DNA of 64,000 nucleotides, from contig LSAX01000004.1 of the NCBI GenBank assembly GCA_001557505.1, positions 930,001 to 994,000 on the forward strand, in the 5' to 3' direction. Origin of the DNA: Reticulascus tulasneorum. Lineage: Eukaryota; Ascomycota; Sordariomycetes; Glomerellales; Reticulascaceae. The translations under genes were made by a program, and so were the position numbers. The notes under the pieces are model-generated. The model was not told the origin of the DNA. It saw only the letters and a program-made list of their open reading frames with translations, and searched no databases. Positions 44,063 through 55,871 of this stretch are shown piece by piece (position 1 is the first letter of the stretch; each line of letters begins with the position of its first letter).

Positions 44063-47000
44063 ATGATGAAGGTTAGGAAACAGAAGTCTGAACCGGAGTA
44101 TTCAGCCATCAACCCAGCGAGTAAGGAAACAACACCCCTCAAGCATATATGATGTCGGGGATTGCGGCGTGTTGACATGAAGCCAGGAACGAGAAGTGCG
44201 CAGAAGCAACCGTTCTTCATCCGATTCTACGCTTTGATTGCGCTGTTGGTCGTCACACTCGCTCTTATTGGCGTTGTTATCTATCTCCATCGGACCCTGC
44301 CCGATGGAGCACAGTCGCAGTACAAACTACCATTCGCTGTAAAGAGGAGTATAGAGGAGAGACATGTAGAGGTTGTATACTACCGACGGGAGCGGACGAG
44401 CCAAAGAGAGAAGGCGATCCGAGATGTCCTCCCGAACAAGCGCGCCCCGACGGCGCCAACAGTGCCGAATCCCTGGCTCCCAACGGCCGTGACCTTCACA
44501 GGCGCGCCGCAATTCACTTTTGATGACCCGTATCTTAACTACGAGACCATTGAGCCGACGGGCACGCCAGATGCCTCGACGACAAGCCTTCTCGCCATCT
44601 TCAAGCCTCTGACGTCGCTCGGCGAGTTCCAGTTTTGTCTACCAGGGCAGTGCGATGATGCTTCGTCGACCAGCGAGGAGCAGAAGGGGCCTGTAGGCTA
44701 CACGCAGGTGACGGTCTGCAACGGGCCGGGATGTACTTTGCCTGTGACGACGCAGACGGACGGGCTGGTGTGCGATTCCAACGGAGATTGCGCTTATCCG
44801 CCATCGAGCCTGACGCTTGCACCCCCGATATCGACTTCCATCCCGCCGACGGAGACGGAAGTGATCACGACTTCGACGCTGTCTTGTGTTCAGACGTTCT
44901 GCGAGGGGGATTATTGCTTTTGCCTCGATCCGGAGACCACGACTTCTTCGGCCGCATGTACCAGCGAGATCTGCGATGGGGATTATTGCTTTTGTCCCGA
45001 GCCCGAGACCACTACCACGAGTTTCGACACGACGACCACCTCGGTGCCGGTGGAGACTACCACGTCGCCAAGCGCATCCTGCACGAACCTGCGCTGTTCC
45101 GACTACAATCTCAAGGCTATCTACTGCTGGTGTGAGGATGAGACGACCACTTCGAGCTCCACCTCGACCATCACGACTCCGACTTCGACGTCCGTGACGG
45201 TGACAGACACCACGACCATCACGCCGACCACGCCAGCTACAACAAACTCCACAACTATCACGCCGACCACGCCACCCACCACAAACTCCACCACTATCAC
45301 ATCGACCTCCACAGGCACTTCGTCCGACCCGTGCTTCTTGGTCTGCGATGGGGAGCTGGATATTTGCTGGTGCTCCATATCGTCCACAGCTACAGCTACA
45401 CCCACATCCACGTCGATCATAGTGCATGTCTCTACATCGACGGAATCGACAACTTCTACGTCTACATCCACATCAATCATCGTGCATGTCTCTACATCGA
45501 CGGAATCGACAACCTCCATGTCTACATCCACGTCGGATATAGTACATACAACCACATCCTCAGAGACCATCCCCCCGAACACGAACTCGTCTTCCACTGC
45601 GACACCAACTTCTACGGCGACGTCGATGAGGTGTGCGGATATCCCGGTTGAGTGGAGGATCTACTACGGCTGCCCGCCGGTGTCGACTACGAGTTGGAGC
45701 GAGACACTGACGCCGACGGTGACGGCGAGTACGAATAGCTCGTCGACGGTTAGTGTCTCGTCGACTATGGAGAGCAGCAGCACGGTTTCGTCTACGATCG
45801 ATTCTAGTAGTTCCTTGACGGCGACGTCTACGACTGAATCGAGCACGATCACAACTGAGACGAGTAGCACAAGATCATCAAGTACGGTCTCTTCTACGCA
45901 ATCGAGCAGTGTGTCAACTTCGTCGGAGATAGCATCTACCAGCTTGTCCACTTCGTCGGAAACAACATCAAGTAGCAGTTCGACTTCTTCAGAGACCACA
46001 TCAAGTATCGCATCAACCTCTTCCGAAACGACGTCAAGTAGCGTGTCTTCAACTACGGAGTCTTCAACTGTCTCATCCGAGATCCCATCAAGCAGCCTAT
46101 CCACTTCTGTGTCGGTGACGGTCACGCCCACGGCGACCAGCACAGACTCCTCGACTTCGGAGACGACCGCTACTTCATCAGATCCTACTTTAATTCTTGC
46201 TGTAGCTTCTACTTCATCAGAGTCTGTTTCTTCTGAATCAGTGACCGTGTCGACTGCTTCGACCTCGGAGCCGGTGACACCAACTACTGGAACGGCTACT
46301 ACGACTCCGGAGTCGGTCTCTACCTCGCCAACGCCTAGTCCCACGGCTACTTCAGAACTCTCAACCTCGCCAACGCCCCTGACCAGTAGTCAAACGGTAT
46401 CTAGCGAATCGCCCACCGTTTCGAGTCCTACAACCACAGCAACGCAAAGTACAAGTGCATCCCTCACAACCCCTACCACCTCCGCTTCGACGACCATGAC
46501 AACCCAGACTTCGGCGTCGAGCAGCGTAAAAACTGCCCTAGAAATCACAAAGACGGTAACTGGTGGCGCTGGAGCCACAACACCGACTGGATCAGCAGAT
46601 CCCATCACGGTGATAACGTGGCCCGTTGCCAGATCTTTCGTTGGCAGCTTTGCTCCCCTCATCGCCGCCAGGGCTTTCGTGAATGTGTTCAGTGCGGCAT
46701 ATCATCAAGTCGCGTTCTTCGAGCCAGTTCGACAGCTGCTCTCTGACTCTGGTGCCTCCGGCGCCGCACTTGCTGGTTCGGCCATCACACTAGCACCGAT
46801 AATCTTCACCTCGTTTTTCGTGGACATTAGCAGCGCGGTGGCTTCGGAGGCCGTCTTCTTGGATACGCACTATTGCGATAACCCAGTCTTCGAGAACACT
46901 GTGAATCCATGCTGGCCACCTCGCATCAGCACCAACAAATGGGCATTGGATATCCTCATCGGAGGGTTGGCCCTCGTAGCTGCGACCCTCGTCTACGTGA

Positions 47001-48082
47001 TCGCGCTGTGGCTCAAGACGCCGAATCGCATCTCTGCCGAGACGACCACCATCTCTGGTGTAGCAACCATAATGGGCCACCCGCAAGTCGATCACGAATT
47101 CGGCAACGTGCCTACGGAAATGACACACAACGAACTCGCCCAGTATCTCAAAGACAAGCAATACACTCTCGGCACCTTCCCGCACGAAACAGCTGGCGAG
47201 AAATACGGCATTATGCCTGTCGTGATGCAGCATAAGCGAAAGTCCATAATCCAGAGGCTCGAGGGGTCGGTGGTGGAAAGCAAAGCCTCCACCACGGTAT
47301 TCAAAGACTGGACACGCAGTCGGCTCTACAGCGATATCGCGTTTGGCGTCTTCCTCCTTGCTCTGCTGGGCCTCACCATGGCAGCGGTAGCCAGCGTCGA
47401 CGACCCCCGCCGAGTCTTTGTATATAACACGCGCGAGGCAACTATTGGGTTCCGCGTAGCGTTCGCCATAATCGGGATTCTGGTTGCCCGGTACTGGTGC
47501 ACCCTCTTCCAAGATGCGCAGAACTTTGCTCAATATGCACGTCTTCATTTGAAGCCGTCCTCTGCTCGCTCTACTATTAATAAGAAAGGATACTCTCTTC
47601 CCCTCTTCGGCGTGTTCCCCCTCATCAGACTCGGCTACCTCATCCCCGCCTCCGTGGCTTTCACGGCACTGCTCGCCGAGTTCTTCGTCATCGCGCTGAG
47701 CGGCCTACCGTACCGCCCCGGCCAACTGAGGGGCGAGTTCATCTTCTGCGGTACTGCCGCCGCGGTGATGCTCGTGTGCATGCTCATCGTGCTCGGGCTA
47801 GTTATCTACTGGCGTAGTACGCTGCCACATATGCCCCGCAGGCCGGACTCTGTGGCCGCCGTCATGACCTACGTCGCTGGGACCGGGATGGTGAGGGACT
47901 TTGAGGGGCTGGAGAATACGGACAGGAAAGCCAGGGACAAGAGAATCGAGTCGCTGGGCAAGAGGTACGGCTATGGGCTGAGGATGGAGGAGGACGGGAG
48001 AAAGAGATGGGTCGTTGACGAAGTCGGCATGGGATATGAGAATGAGAGGAGGAGGGCGCAAGACGATCAGACTTGGGCATAG
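44063..48082 (+). CDS. Ser/Thr-rich membrane protein with four Cys microdomains and multi-TM C-terminus
   Basis: Exon 44063-44120 and exon 44187-48082 (66-bp intron, GTAAGG donor, TTGACAT branch, CAG acceptor) give 1317 residues; an internal start at 44177 (MKPGTRSAQ) is the alternative. A TM helix at ~32-53 is followed by a linker, four Cys microdomains (~residues 255-420, e.g. CVQTFCEGDYCFC), and a ~450-residue Ser/Thr-rich stalk that should be O-mannosylated. The C-terminal ~500 residues contain five or six hydrophobic helices (LIGGLALVAATLVYVIALWL, IAFGVFLLALLGLTMAAVASV, LIPASVAFTALLAEFFVIAL, AVMLVCMLIVLGLVIYW). This C-terminal arrangement resembles the fungal DUF3433-type membrane proteins. 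The plan suggests a plasma-membrane protein reaching through the wall, possibly a sensor; function unknown. Confidence 0.78.
45408..45533 (+). repeat. 60-bp coding tandem repeat (20 residues), just over two copies
   Basis: Two nearly identical 60-bp units code TSTSIIVHVSTSTESTTSTS and its neighbour with one changed residue, and a third diverged unit (TSTSDIVHTTTSSET) follows. A 39-bp repeat coding ITPTTPATTNSTT lies just before, at about 45214-45300. Both belong to the Ser/Thr stalk. Confidence 0.85.
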
Positions 48083-48919
48083 ATGGTTGCATATACATTG
48101 GTTCGGGGCCGGGTATGAGTTAATGATTGTCGATGATTGGGAATGGTACTAGATTGTACAATGATTTGGCATAGCAATTGATACCAAGTGTTTTCTTTCG
48201 GCCAATTGTTATGTGCGGATTGTGTATTTGACCAATTCTGCGTGATCTTGAATACAGTCTTCTCGGGATTATGCTATCAGACGATAATGCAGCTATTGCT
48301 TAATCGGATACTGATTGGCTGGCATTTGAGACTGTCGGCAAGCCTCGAAGACAAGCCGGTGGCAGAGTCATTGCTATAAAGCACTTGTCCACGATCATCC
48401 GATATTATTGGCGTCCACGGACAAGGTCTGCCTAAGCGGATGAGGCTGTGTGTAGGCGCGCTCCAAACGCCACCAAAACTTGTGGTTGGGCAGTTGGCAA
48501 CGCCAACCTACTTCCTCATAGGTTTGGAAGCGGCAACTCAAGTTTCGACCATAGCCTGACCGCGACGATATCGCTAACCAACCCCACCTGCGATGTGTGT
48601 TTACCCTCAAGATACCATGTCACATAAACCAGATTGGTCCTGAGACTAATTCAGGCATCTCGGCATCCAAACTCTCAACTGCGTGGACTCTCCATGTTCC
48701 GAAGTGCATAGCTGAAGACCCTCCAGTTCGGGCTGGCCAAAGCCTTGCCACGAATAGCGATACAAATGCCAGCCTAGATCTGCTCCCTACTCACCTTTGA
48801 TCCAGAGTGTTTACCAAAATGGATGCACTAAAGAAACTTCCTGTTTCTTTGCTCAGCCGTCTACCAGAGCGACATCTCCCCAGTGAGCAGAATTCCTAAG
48901 CTTTCCAACTCTCGGCGTC
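48083..48919. other. Intergenic region before the HET-domain gene
   Basis: 837 bp, AT-rich near 48100-48350, with the promoter of the HET-domain gene. No coding frame or repeat recognised. Confidence 0.6.
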
Positions 48920-50827
48920 ATGCTCCGAGAAACTGGGGTCATGTTTGCTAACGAGATAATGATATCAGAAAGACTGGCAAAGAAGGTACAAGCTTATAAA
49001 GACGTGGCACTTTATCAAGACTTGGAGACGCAGGACACCATTCGACTGCTCACTCTCGCCCCGGGAGCACTTACCAGCGCTAAAGGATTCCGCCTTGAAA
49101 CCGTGGAGCTAGGAGATGCAACAAACCGCCACGAACAGGACCAGCGCGGCTACTATGCCCTAAGCTACTGTTGGGGATCACCGGATCGATGCGATCGCAT
49201 CGTGTGCAACGGCAAGGAGCTTCGGATCTCAACGGCCCTCCGGCGTGCTCTGGACGAATTGCTCAGGGTGCCGACGCTCCAAGGCGCTCGAATCTGGATC
49301 GACCAGATTTGTGTTAACCAAGACGATCTGAATGAGAGATCACAACAGGTACTGCTCATGGGGGAAATCTATAGCGGAGCCCTCCGAACCGTGGTGTGGC
49401 TCGATTCCCCCTATGACCTTGGAGGAACGTCAGCTGGCGAAGAAGGGATGGACGCCTTTTGGCTTGCTGAGCGAATCTACAAAATCGGTCAGAGTGACAA
49501 GATGTCGGTCAAACATGAAAATATCCGACTTTGGCTACCGAGAAACCTCCAGCTTAGCAACGATGACATGCGTGACCTTGATTTCCCCGACTTTTCGCAT
49601 GCATCCTGGCTGCAGTTGTCAAAGCTGTTGGAAAATCCATATTTCGAGAGAATTTGGATCATTCAAGAAGTGGCCCTGTCGACCGAGGCGCCTTTTCTCG
49701 TCAGCCACGGGAGGATCAGGGACTGGGAAACCCTGATATGGGCTGGCAAATGGCTTGCGGAAATCTTCAACCACTGGTGTCTGCATAACATAACGGGTGC
49801 CGTATCTCGCCTCTTCACTCTCGTGTACACCACGGCACGGTGGGATCTAAGTTCCCTTCTTTTATATTCCAACCTCTTTCGGGCATCAGATTCTAGGGAC
49901 AAGATCTACGGAGTTCTGAGCCTAGCGAGCTCTACAAGAAGTATCCAGCAGCTGCCGGAAGCCCTGACACCCGACTACGCAGAGACTGTGAGCCGCATAT
50001 ACCGGCGAGCGACGGCACATCTCATATCTTCAACCAAGAGCCTAATCCTCTTGTCCGCAAAAAACGTTGATCCCACCGCAGTTTCCGGAGTTCCTTCCTG
50101 GGTGCCAGACTACCATGTAGAGTCCAGGGTACCGTTGGGAACTTCCTTCCAAGGCGTCTTTGAAAAAGGAACCGGCACTATCACGCGCCCCTTCGCAGCC
50201 ACCAAGAATTCCGAGGCCATCATACGACCATCCTCGAATCCAGATGAGTTAGTACTGCGAGGGGTTTCCGTCGGTAGCGTGGAGTGGGAAGTCAAGGCAG
50301 ATGCTCGCGCCTTCGGATATTGTCATATGCTTGAGCAATTGCTGAAAAGACTGGAAGTCCACGACATTGGAAAGTTTGGAGAGCTGCTACGAGCTGTCTT
50401 TATAACCTTGACATACGATGGATGGAGCATGCCTATCCCTACAACCGCCCAATTCTTCCGCTACGTGAGCTTGTATCAGGGTGACTTCAGATTTGACCAC
50501 GATATGATCAAGGATCTAGCGAGCAGCTTCCCGCTTCAACCTACGGAGAGAGTGGAGAGCATGGAACGGCTCCAGACCTCCGAGAGCCATATAAGTAACC
50601 GATTCTTCCTGACTGAGGATGGGAAGATGGGCGTGGGACCGGAACATGTTCAGACGGGCGACATCATCTGCATCTTGTTTGGCGGTGCGGCGCCATTTGT
50701 GCTTCGGCCTCGTGGAGAAGACTACATCCTGCTGGGGGAATGCTACATACACGAATGGATGAACGGGGAGGTGGACAAGCTGTTGGAGCAGGGCGAGGTC
50801 CAGGAGCAATGGTATACCCTGATTTGA
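48920..50827 (+). CDS. HET-domain (heterokaryon incompatibility) protein
   Basis: Single exon, 635 residues. The HET domain (PF06985) spans ~75-260 and shows its three hallmark blocks: YYALSYCWG (78-86), ARIWIDQICVNQDDLNERSQQV with GEIYSGALRTVVWL after it, and a later WIIQEVALSTEA. It continues in the usual C-terminal region (RDKIYGVLSLAS, LTPDYAETVSRIYRRATAHLI, VPSWVPDY) and closes with GDIICILFGGAAPFVLRPRG ... LLGECYIHEWMNGE, the common end of this class. Full length, with no frame break. Such proteins trigger programmed cell death after fusion of incompatible hyphae or act as allorecognition receptors. No partner gene (e.g. NLR or fold-switching amyloid protein) is adjacent. Confidence 0.93.
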   Translation: MLRETGVMFANEIMISERLAKKVQAYKDVALYQDLETQDTIRLLTLAPGALTSAKGFRLETVELGDATNRHEQDQRGYYALSYCWGSPDRCDRIVCNGKELRISTALRRALDELLRVPTLQGARIWIDQICVNQDDLNERSQQVLLMGEIYSGALRTVVWLDSPYDLGGTSAGEEGMDAFWLAERIYKIGQSDKMSVKHENIRLWLPRNLQLSNDDMRDLDFPDFSHASWLQLSKLLENPYFERIWIIQEVALSTEAPFLVSHGRIRDWETLIWAGKWLAEIFNHWCLHNITGAVSRLFTLVYTTARWDLSSLLLYSNLFRASDSRDKIYGVLSLASSTRSIQQLPEALTPDYAETVSRIYRRATAHLISSTKSLILLSAKNVDPTAVSGVPSWVPDYHVESRVPLGTSFQGVFEKGTGTITRPFAATKNSEAIIRPSSNPDELVLRGVSVGSVEWEVKADARAFGYCHMLEQLLKRLEVHDIGKFGELLRAVFITLTYDGWSMPIPTTAQFFRYVSLYQGDFRFDHDMIKDLASSFPLQPTERVESMERLQTSESHISNRFFLTEDGKMGVGPEHVQTGDIICILFGGAAPFVLRPRGEDYILLGECYIHEWMNGEVDKLLEQGEVQEQWYTLI

Positions 50828-52046
50828 AAAACGTCCAATATTGAAGATGATGTGTCGTGAGCCTAAAAGCTAGACACCGCCACGTCGCATGCCTCCTGTA
50901 TACTAGCTATGCACCACAGTATGATATCCTGTTGCAAGAGTGAACTGGACTTTGAACTTTGAACGGTGAGTTAGGTCGAGTTGCAACACCTCTGCTGCGG
51001 TCGCATGCCAGACACCTGGCACTGCGCACTCGGTCTTTCCCCTTGCAATAGTAAGACTAACTACGTAGCAGTGAAGTCAGAATGCTGAGGTCATCCCGCG
51101 GCTAAAACCCATTTACAATTGATGCGTGGTTGGACTAGAGGTGTCTGCAACAGTGCCCAAATAGGATATGGAAATCCATTTCTGTATGATTACTGTTGAT
51201 CAGTCTTTATCTAGCGAATAAGCTGAGAGTCCCCGGCGCGCTTCAGGCAACAGGATAATCAAAGGATCGCTTGCATTGCCCAATAATTAACGATGTCAGC
51301 CAGTCATCCATCTATAATATATGGTAGGGCTGTGGTTGCTGACAGCGCATGGCACGTTCAGATAAGGAAATGGTCGACCGGATGGAGACTCCCTCCCAGG
51401 ACTTCCCTGCGGATATCTTGCCAAATCCATTGCTTGGTGCGACCTCCCCCATCCTTCATTGACGTCGTTCTCCTTCGTACTCGCAGTCCCTTCAGGGTGG
51501 GGATGGGGGATGGGCCAACAACCAGATTAAACTCCACCCAAGGAACAGCCTTGTTGGATTCCAGTCTCCATCACGTGTCACAGGTGACGTAAGTGGTCGC
51601 CGCCCACCATTCGATTCGGAGCCGGTCAACTTTAACTGGGTGGACGTACGGATTACATACGACCGACGTATTCCCTCTCGCTTCTCTCTTCCACACCGGG
51701 TACAGAAGGCGAACGAACACGAAATACGGCCCCCAAAGAATACCCGAGCTTTTAAGTTTTAAGAGCTCTACGGATGCAATTAGCCAGCCCCCTGGCGCAA
51801 GCTCCTCGTTTGAAACAACAAACGCCGCAAAACCTGGTCCCGTCACGCCACGCAGATGCGACCTTAGACAAAGGGTGCCGCTTCCAGCCCTTGTATCGTG
51901 CCGTTTCGAGACAATATATTACTTTTTGTCCCGCGCCACCGCCTCCCGACCGTCTTATTAGCATCTTCCCCTTGCAGCTTCGACACACCGAACCGCCCAC
52001 AAAAGACGACTTCTAATCGTTGCTCGGGACGAAAGACTCGACGACG
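50828..52046. other. Intergenic region before the sterol acyltransferase gene
   Basis: 1.2 kb holding the 3' flank of the HET gene and the leader of the acyltransferase gene, pyrimidine-rich in the last 300 bp. Nothing else recognised. Confidence 0.6.
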
Positions 52047-53879
52047 ATGGCTTCAACTTCTGCGGACACGGCTGTTATGAACGGCAACAGCCACCATGAT
52101 CATGTCCTGCGACCTCGGCCGCGGAAGCCACAGCACTCGCAGCTGAGTCGCATGGTGAGCAACGCGGCTTCCGAACCAGACACCGCGCATCTTGGACCGC
52201 CGTCTGAGAATGGCATCGCAAGCGGCGCAACCAGGTACGCCATTCACTCCTCTGCCACCCTCTAGCTACACCTCGAACTAACGAAATACCCCCCCAGTGG
52301 CCGCTCCACGCCTGTCCCCTCCGACGCCCTCCCGTCCGTCAAGTCGCTCTCCTCGGCGCGCAAACAGGCCCGCGCCGAACAGCGCCGCCGCCTCTTCCCG
52401 ACCATCGAGTTCGCCAGCCGCGTGTCGCACTTTGATCCCAACTCCGACTACCGGGACTTCCACGGCTTCTTCAACCTGTTCTGGATCGGGCTGGCCATCA
52501 TGGCCATCACCACCATGCTGCGCAACATCAAGGACACGGGCTACCCCATGCGCGTCGAGATCTGGACCCTGTTCACGGTCAAGATATGGCACCTGGCTAT
52601 CGCCGACTTCCTCATGGTCGCCGGCACGACGGCCTCGTTGCTGTTGCACAAGGTGGTCCGCGCCAGTCCCAACGAGGGACTGCTTACGTGGAAGAAGGGA
52701 GGGATGGCTCTGCAGAGCATCTACCAGGTCTGCTGGTTCGCATTCTGGGTCACGGTGCCGTTCATACTCAACTGGACGTGGACCTCGCAAGTCTTCTTCC
52801 TGCTGCACTCCATGGTGCTCCTCATGAAGATGCACTCCTGGGCCTTTTACAACGGCCACCTGAGCGAGACGGCAAAGCGCCTCAAGGCGCTCGACGACCC
52901 GGCGACGGCCTCGACAGATCCCGCCTACTTCTATCCCACCGCCGACAACCCGCTCGGCCCCCTCGCGGCCACGAATCGCCCATTCCCAGAGGAGGAGGAG
53001 GAGAACGACGACGCCGCAGATGAGATCGAGCAGCTGAGAGTAGACCTCGCGCGGGAGCTGACCTCCCCCATGGGCAACGTCACGTACCCGGCCAACCTGA
53101 CCTGGGCAAACTACTTCGACTATCTCCTCTGCCCGACCCTCTGCTACGAGATCGAATACCCCCGCACCGAAAAGATCGATTGGCAGAACCTCCTGTCCAA
53201 GATCACCGCCGTCTTCGGCTGCATCTTCCTCCTCACCATCACATCCGAGGAGTTCATCCTCCCGGTCCTCGTCGACGCCTCAGGTCGCCTCAACAACCCG
53301 TTGCTCCCGCTCTCGGTCCCAGAGAAGCTCCTCATTCTCGCCGAATCCATCTCTTGGCTCCTCTTCCCCTTCATGCTCACCTTCCTCCTTGTGTTCCTTG
53401 TCATCTTCGAGTACGTCCTCGGCGCCTTCGCGGAGATCACCCACTTCGCCGACCGCCACTTCTACAGCGATTGGTGGAACTCGGTCGACTGGATGGAGTT
53501 CTCACGCGAGTGGAACGTGCCCGTGTACAGTTTCCTCCGGAGGCATGTGTACTCTGCCAGCAGGCCGCATATCGGGCGGTTCCGCGCGACGGTCATCACA
53601 TTCCTGATCTCGGCGATCGGGCACGAGATCGTCATGGCGTGCATTACGAAGAAGTTGAGGGGGTACGGGTTTGTGTGCCAGATGTTGCAGTTGCCGATTG
53701 TGATGCTGCAACGTACAAAGCTGGTGAGGGGCAAGAAGACGATGAACAATGTCATGTTCTGGGTCTCGATGATCATGGGCCTGAGTCTGGTATGTCACCT
53801 CCCCTTCCGCGTCCTCCTTCCCCTTCTTATGGACCGTGACTAACTTCCACAGATTTGTGCGTTATACGTCCTAGTCTAG
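52047..53879 (+). CDS. Sterol O-acyltransferase (ARE/ACAT family, MBOAT)
   Basis: Three exons, 52047-52234, 52298-53789 and 53853-53879, give 568 residues. Introns are 63 bp (GTACGC) and 63 bp (GTATGT, CTAAC branch). The last exon of 27 nt supplies the family ending ICALYVLV. The membrane-bound O-acyltransferase carries FYSDWWN (451-457) and the active-site His505 in SAIGHEIVMA, with about eight hydrophobic helices and an acidic loop (FPEEEEENDDAADE). Members esterify sterols, or in some branches diacylglycerol, with acyl-CoA at the ER to feed lipid droplets. The N-terminal segment (DYRDFHGFFNLFWIGLAIM) fits ARE proteins better than plant-type DGAT1. Complete and ordinary. Confidence 0.93.
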
Positions 53880-55871
53880 CGCAGCAGACTACATGCCCTC
53901 GAGGCAATCCCAGGATACGTCCAACCTTTCAATCCGACCCATGTCATCCCCGTTGTGCATCCGCGCACATCACCGGTCATACCAACCCGGCATCCCAGCC
54001 AGGAAGCAGCAAGCAGACATCGACAGTAGAGCCGATAGCAGGAGGAGCGAGAAGAGTGTACGAATTAAGTGTAAATACCCACCCCAAGCATGAGCAGAAA
54101 CACCCGGAGCGGCGTCTCCGCACCGTCGTTTTCTACTTCCTACGGCGTTTTTTTATATTTTTATAGATCGGTCTTATACCCATCCCATGAGATATCATCA
54201 GTCCATTTTTCTCGATTGATTAGAATTTTACAAAGTGGCTTCTCTAGACTGCCCTTTTCCCCCCAAATACAATAGCAAGCAACAATAAATACTTACCAAG
54301 TTATTTTACTAAAAAGGAAACCCTAAAAAACTCCCACCTACCGTACTCCGTAGAGGATCTTGAATTCCACTCTAATGCTAATCTGCAAGTGTCGGTACCG
54401 AAGAAACCTAAATGTTAGTGTGGACGGGGGAGCAAATCTGTAGCGTAGCATCAGTGGCCCAAGGTCAAGGTTTTGTTACCTGGTAAGGCGTCGCTGATCA
54501 CCCGCAACCACGCCCCCCCCCCCCATTGAGAGCATCATCAGTGTTCAAACGGACTAAAGCGCCGTACATCAACGGGGGGAATAGCAAACATAGCAAAAGC
54601 CAAGCAAGCAAACCTGACACCTCTTTTCCTCTTTACCCGTGGTCCTCCGTAACCGCGTGTTAATTCGGTGTCGTGGCACAGCATAGTGGTATGATCCAGC
54701 GATGACGTAGCGCATTCCCAGCAGCAAGTTGCATGTATGTATCCACCTGACAAGGCACAACATTCAAAACCAACCCCCCGACAGGGAAATCACACATCAC
54801 ATCACGCGGTAGAAACCGTTTTACTTTGCAGCATGTCTCATTGACATCATAGCCAGACTAACGCGCACCGTCCCGAAAGCTCGGTGCGCGGCCATCTAAC
54901 AAAGGTGTGTTTGCGTGTTCAGAACACGCAAAAGCCCCACGAACAAGCTCCCGCAAGTCGTGGGGAGAGGGGACCAAAAGGCCCGCCGGACCTCCCCGCA
55001 GTCCAAATTCCCCCGTATCCCAGCCATATACTACTACTCTTCGACTCTCTGCTCTGCCCTGCTCTGCTCTACTCTGCCTGCCAGCGACCAAAAGAGTGTG
55101 GTATCTCCAACCCCTTCCGCCTCCCCAGATAACGCCCTCAAGCGAATGACTTGAAAAAATATGTGGTTTGTTGAGCAAAACGTAGAACCTCCCCCATGTA
55201 TGCATGTATGTGTATCATATCGTGAACCCCTCCCCTTCGTCAAACGTACACCAGGAATGAGTAATGACTCAAGCGCCCATTCGTGTACGGTGTGTACAGG
55301 ACATGATGAGTGTGATGAGGCTGCTGAGATGGAGTAGTGTGAAGCGGACGAGTGTGATGTGGCGCTGAGGTCGGTGAAGTGGCCGGCGAGGCATCAAGGC
55401 AGAGCCGGAATGCCTTGCTGTAGACAATCGTGTGACTCGACCTCAACACTCGCCCGGCTACTTCTCTCTCGCCTCATCGCTTTTCACAGCTCAAAGACAT
55501 GGCCTCCCATTCATCTCTCTCTCTCTCTCTCTCTCATACATCGCGTTCACCGTGTCTCCCTCTCAGAAAATGCCGATCAAATGTTCGTCCGTAACCAAAG
55601 CTCCTCGCACATAATCCATAAAGTGTGCCCGTCGCGCCAAAAATGAAAATCCCGGTATAGTTCGAATAAAACAAATCCGCCATCGTTACTGAATGTATTT
55701 GCACCATGAACGACAACGTTCACGTATGATTTTCCATGAGTAATGAAAGCAGCGAGAAGACAAACAGGAAAAAAACAAAAAGATTTAACAAGAAAACCCA
55801 GAGGTGCGAACAGATTCGACCATCTAGATCAGCGATGAACAGTGGGTACTACAGCAGAGCTAGGCAGCCCA
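53880..55871. other. 2-kb intergenic region with simple repeats
   Basis: The convergent 3' flanks of the acyltransferase and J-domain genes. Contains C12 at 54513-54524 and a CT-repeat at about 55517-55535. Overlapping short frames around 54858-55250 occur in all phases and show no family resemblance. Confidence 0.6.
54513..54524 (+). repeat. Homopolymer of 12 C
   Basis: Run of C after ACCACG; third long G/C homopolymer of the window. Confidence 0.9.

Noticed and set aside
44639..47548. Antisense frames of 158-262 codons opposite the Ser/Thr-rich protein
   Set aside because: Produced by biased codon use of the stalk and TM regions; no motif or start context.
52586..53839. Alternative plus-strand frames inside the sterol acyltransferase gene
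   Set aside because: Out-of-phase shadows of GC-rich coding sequence; the MBOAT frame carries all motifs and splice joins.
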